Assembly: GCF_004799645.1 (NCBI RefSeq)
Contig: NZ_CP031306.1
Span: forward strand, 620,001-684,000
DNA from: Natronorubrum bangense
GTDB lineage: Archaea > Halobacteriota > Halobacteria > Halobacteriales > Natrialbaceae
DNA: 64,000 nucleotides
Reading direction: 5' to 3'
Shown: positions 61,632 to 64,000 of the stretch, piece by piece
How positions within the stretch are numbered: the first letter of the stretch is position 1
How the letters are laid out: each line of letters begins with the position of its first letter
Program-made: the position numbers and the translations under genes
Notes under the pieces: model-generated
The model's input: the letters and a program-made list of their open reading frames with translations, nothing else
The model's database searches: none
What the model was told of the DNA's origin: nothing

Positions 61632-62960
61632 ATGGCTAGAGAACAAGTCACGGTCGAGGCAGATGAAACGAGCCCATTAGATACGTTTCAGCAGTTCTTT
61701 TCGCTTAAACGGGATGTGCTCGTTCTCTCGCTGGCGATGTTCGCGTTCAGCCTCGGGTTCCAGATGACAAACCGGTTCCTCTCGGAGTACCTCGTCTTTC
61801 TGGGAGCCTCAGGCCTCGTCATCGGAATCTGGGGATCATTTGGGAACGTGATCGGTGCGGTGTATCCGTATTATGATGGTGTAATCTCAGACCGTGTCGG
61901 TTCTCGCTATGCCCTGACCGTCTTTGGCTTTCTGTCGGCGATCGGGTTCGGCATCTGGCTGGCAGCCGCCTTCCTTGATCCCATCGATCTTGGTATCCTC
62001 ACCATTGAGCCGTGGGTGTGGGTGTTCGTCGGCCTGTTGCTCGCTCAGTGCTGGAAGTCTTTCGGCATCGGTGGCCACTATGCCATCGTCAAGCAGGCCA
62101 CGGAACCGGATCGTCTGGCTCGCGGGTTCGCTAGCACGGAGACATTCAGGCGGACGGCATTTCTGCTCGCCCCACTGATTGTCGCGGTGTTGGTCGCCGA
62201 CGAGTTCATGCCGGGGTTCCTGTGGGTACTCGTCATCGGGATCGTCTTCGCCCTTCTCGGGACGATCGTCCAGCACGTCATGTACGAGGCCGAAGAAGAT
62301 TCCGTAGGCTCTGAGTTCGAAGGCTTCGGACAGATCCTTGACGATCTTAGAGCGCTCCCAGAACCGTTGCGGCCACTGCTCGTGGCGGATACGTTCGTAC
62401 GGTTCGCAAATGGGATGGTGTATGTGTTCTTCATTTTGGTGATCACGCAGCTGATGGAAATCGGCTGGATGGTGAACCTGCCCGTGGTCGGTGCGATCGA
62501 TCTGGCTCCAGCAGCGTTGTTCGGGGTACTCACGGGGATCGAGATGCTTGTTGCGCTCCTGACGATGGCACCGGCGGCGACGATCGCCGAACGGACCGGT
62601 CTCAAACCGGTCGTCGGCTTCGGATTCTTTGTCTACGCCGTGTTTCCGGTCATGCTGATCTTTGCACCAGAGAACGTCTGGGTTCTGATCGCCCTGTTCG
62701 CGTTTTCCGGATTGCGATTTGCTGGCCTCCCAGCACACAAGGCGTTGATCGTCGGTCCAGCAGAACGGGGAGCGGGCGGCCGAGTCACCGGGTCCTATTA
62801 CTTTGTACGGGGCGCTATCGTGATCCCCAGCGGTTTGCTCGGGGGAGTTCTCTGGGACTACGTAACTCCCGAGACTGCGTTCACGATCGCGTCGATTATC
62901 GGGATGGTCGGGGTCATATACTTCGCTATCTACGGGAAAGAATCTGAGGCGTATCAGTAG
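61632..62960 (+). CDS. MFS transporter
   Basis: 442 aa with about 12 membrane helices. DGVISDRVGSRYALTVFGFL in the loop between helices 2 and 3 is the MFS motif A. The central loop (EEDSVGSEFEGFGQILDDLR) separates two six-helix halves. Co-transcribed with the ArsC-like gene (12-nt gap), so arsenical or phosphate-ester efflux is possible, though unproven. Confidence 0.82.
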   Translation: MAREQVTVEADETSPLDTFQQFFSLKRDVLVLSLAMFAFSLGFQMTNRFLSEYLVFLGASGLVIGIWGSFGNVIGAVYPYYDGVISDRVGSRYALTVFGFLSAIGFGIWLAAAFLDPIDLGILTIEPWVWVFVGLLLAQCWKSFGIGGHYAIVKQATEPDRLARGFASTETFRRTAFLLAPLIVAVLVADEFMPGFLWVLVIGIVFALLGTIVQHVMYEAEEDSVGSEFEGFGQILDDLRALPEPLRPLLVADTFVRFANGMVYVFFILVITQLMEIGWMVNLPVVGAIDLAPAALFGVLTGIEMLVALLTMAPAATIAERTGLKPVVGFGFFVYAVFPVMLIFAPENVWVLIALFAFSGLRFAGLPAHKALIVGPAERGAGGRVTGSYYFVRGAIVIPSGLLGGVLWDYVTPETAFTIASIIGMVGVIYFAIYGKESEAYQ

Positions 62961-63252
62961 ATGTCCATCATTCTCTTCTCCATTCTCCGATATCCCACTT
63001 TGTCTTTCAACGACGCCACGCAAGCCCCGTCCTCAGAGCGGGGTAGTTGACCTCTGCCCCAAATCCGACCGTTTGGCCAAAATGAGTATGGAAAGTCAAA
63101 ATTGACATCCTCCACACGACTGAAGTCCTGTCTCTTACCTATCTTTTTGGAGGAGAGAATCCCGTCCTTCAGGACGGGCGTGAGTCCGACGACGCCTATA
63201 CAGTCCACGTTTTGCAGCAGTACGGATATCTAAGTTTCATTCTGTCGTAACA
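62961..63252 (+). other. Intergenic region with two solitary hairpins
   Basis: Hairpins at 63025-63043 (CCCCG/CGGGG) and 63161-63178 (CCCGTCCT/AGGACGGG), plus a decayed ACACGACTGAAGTC at 63112. These look like ends of IS200/IS605-type elements. No gene. Confidence 0.4.
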
Positions 63253-63265
63253 TGACGTACACCGA

Positions 63266-63607
63266 GGCGGTCGCACCGCCCACTCAAATGCACAATATCG
63301 GGACTCCGAGAATCAGAACGTTCGAGACACCCATCTCGAACCGCTGTGGTGTCTCGGTACAAGATAACTCCGAGTCCCATGCCGGGATAGGAGTAACGGC
63401 GGTGTGGCCCCGTCCTCAGAAATCTTCGATTTCTGATGGGCTGCACGAGAACGTTGTTCTCGTGAACGCCATCGGCTTGTCATGCCGACAGGTCGTAAAC
63501 CAGCAAATATCCCAACCCAGCGGCGCGGTGCCGTGGGAAGCCTTGCCGTCGTCGGGCTTTGCCCGACTGCTTGAGGGATCTCCGATCCCTCTCCGTTTAC
63601 GGCAAGG
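63266..63607 (+). ncRNA. Densely structured region, possible structured RNA
   Basis: Perfect stems with tight loops: GGCGG/CCGCC (63266-63280), CAGAAATC/GATTTCTG (63417-63435), CACGAGAAC/GTTCTCGTG (63444-63464), GTCGGGC/GCCCGAC (63551-63567), GAGGGATC/GATCCCTC (63573-63591), and an outer CCTTGCC/GGCAAGG (63541-63547 with 63601-63607) enclosing the last two. It may be a structured RNA or a transposon end. No conserved protein is seen in this stretch or from 63608 to 64000. Confidence 0.4.
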
Positions 63608-64000
63608 AGGAGGTCACATGTTCGCGGTGTTCCAAACAAGCGTTTTAGACGCTCGCGACCTCGATTTGCGACCGGAAACTCGAGGTGAGGATCGGTTCGG
63701 GTGGCAATCTCAGTGGAGGGGGTGGACGAATGCGGGTGTGCGATATCGTCGAAATCGATCCTTAAGCCTGGTAAGGCCCATGAATACCGGGAGTTGTGGT
63801 CGTATTCATCGATCCGTTCTCTCATTACAGCGGCTCCATTTGTGGGTGACAGACAGGTTTTTAGGCGCGGGTCAAGCGGTAGGCCCGATGCAACGTCCGA
63901 CATCGATGGCCAGACTGGATTTCCACCGTAACCGTTTTGCTGTGGTCTGTCCTAGCATAGAGTGATACGAATACCGTGAGATGCCGTCCCTGAATAGATA

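Noticed and set aside
61191..62960. Confident arsenic-resistance operon
   Set aside because: The phosphatase-like protein lacks the usual full set of redox cysteines and no ArsR or Acr3 gene is nearby, so only a possibility.
61887..63023. 378-aa minus-strand frame
   Set aside because: Lies opposite the MFS transporter and has a charged low-complexity composition typical of an antisense frame.
63252..63965. 237-aa plus-strand frame and 196-aa minus-strand frame at the window end
   Set aside because: Neither has acidic bias or a recognisable motif, and the stretch is dominated by hairpins; I left it as a structured region.

Overview
The window looks like accessory DNA of an extremely halophilic archaeon (class Halobacteria). 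The support is strongly acidic proteins, a clear leaderless TATA-type start (4107), haloarchaeal families (HalOD1-like domain, TumE/TumA-like pair, haloarchaeal-type SufU), a Tat lipoprotein, a PrimPol-like protein, an RPA-like OB protein and an Orc1/Cdc6 fragment. Gene content suggests a megaplasmid, an integrated plasmid or an ICE-like island rather than a core chromosome. There are no rRNA genes and I saw no tRNA.

Layout. 1-13 kb: truncated integrase, CcbP-like protein, pRiA4b-ORF3-like protein, an AbiE-like nucleotidyltransferase/HTH pair, five iteron-like repeats in front of a PrimPol-like gene, a HEAT-repeat protein, a TumE/TumA-like pair, an MBL-fold protein and an AbrB/MazF pair. 13-21 kb: an IS200/IS605 element (tnpA+tnpB), membrane proteins including a degenerate M48 homologue, a Tat lipoprotein, SufU, DUF2892 and MsrB. 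21-37 kb: a mostly plus-strand block of small zinc-ribbon and hypothetical genes of plasmid type with an RPA-like gene, an ArdC-like metalloprotease, a PadR regulator, a sensor kinase, a PIN/HTH pair and a GHKL-ATPase/metalloprotease fusion. Six genes of this block, plus one at 9.2 kb, are preceded by the same T-tract plus hairpin motif. 37-44 kb: two more toxin-antitoxin pairs and an IS607 element. 44-53 kb: genes resembling acetone carboxylase alpha and beta subunits, a short-chain fatty-acid transporter and an alpha/beta hydrolase, split by an IS5-type transposase. 53-60.4 kb: a broken SDR gene followed by a series of detached toxin tails and immunity genes. 60-64 kb: an Orc1/Cdc6 C-terminal fragment, an LMW-phosphatase/arsenate-reductase-like gene with an MFS transporter, and a densely hairpinned region.

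How it fits together. Replication-type functions (PrimPol with iterons, RPA-like OB protein, Orc1 fragment, ArdC-like protein) and at least seven toxin-antitoxin loci fit a replicon or island that maintains itself. The acetone-carboxylase-like pair plus AtoE-type carrier could feed ketone or acetoacetate carbon into metabolism. The 54-60 kb region is best read as a store of polymorphic-toxin C-terminal modules with their immunity genes, reshuffled by recombination and small palindromic elements.

Most promising for follow-up: (1) seven upstream hairpins with changing stems and a G-rich loop; (2) three homologous toxin tails each followed by a member of one divergent immunity family; (3) helically phased iterons before the PrimPol gene; (4) the multi-hairpin region at 63.27-63.61 kb. 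All family assignments come from reading the sequence and memory of the families; no database search was run.
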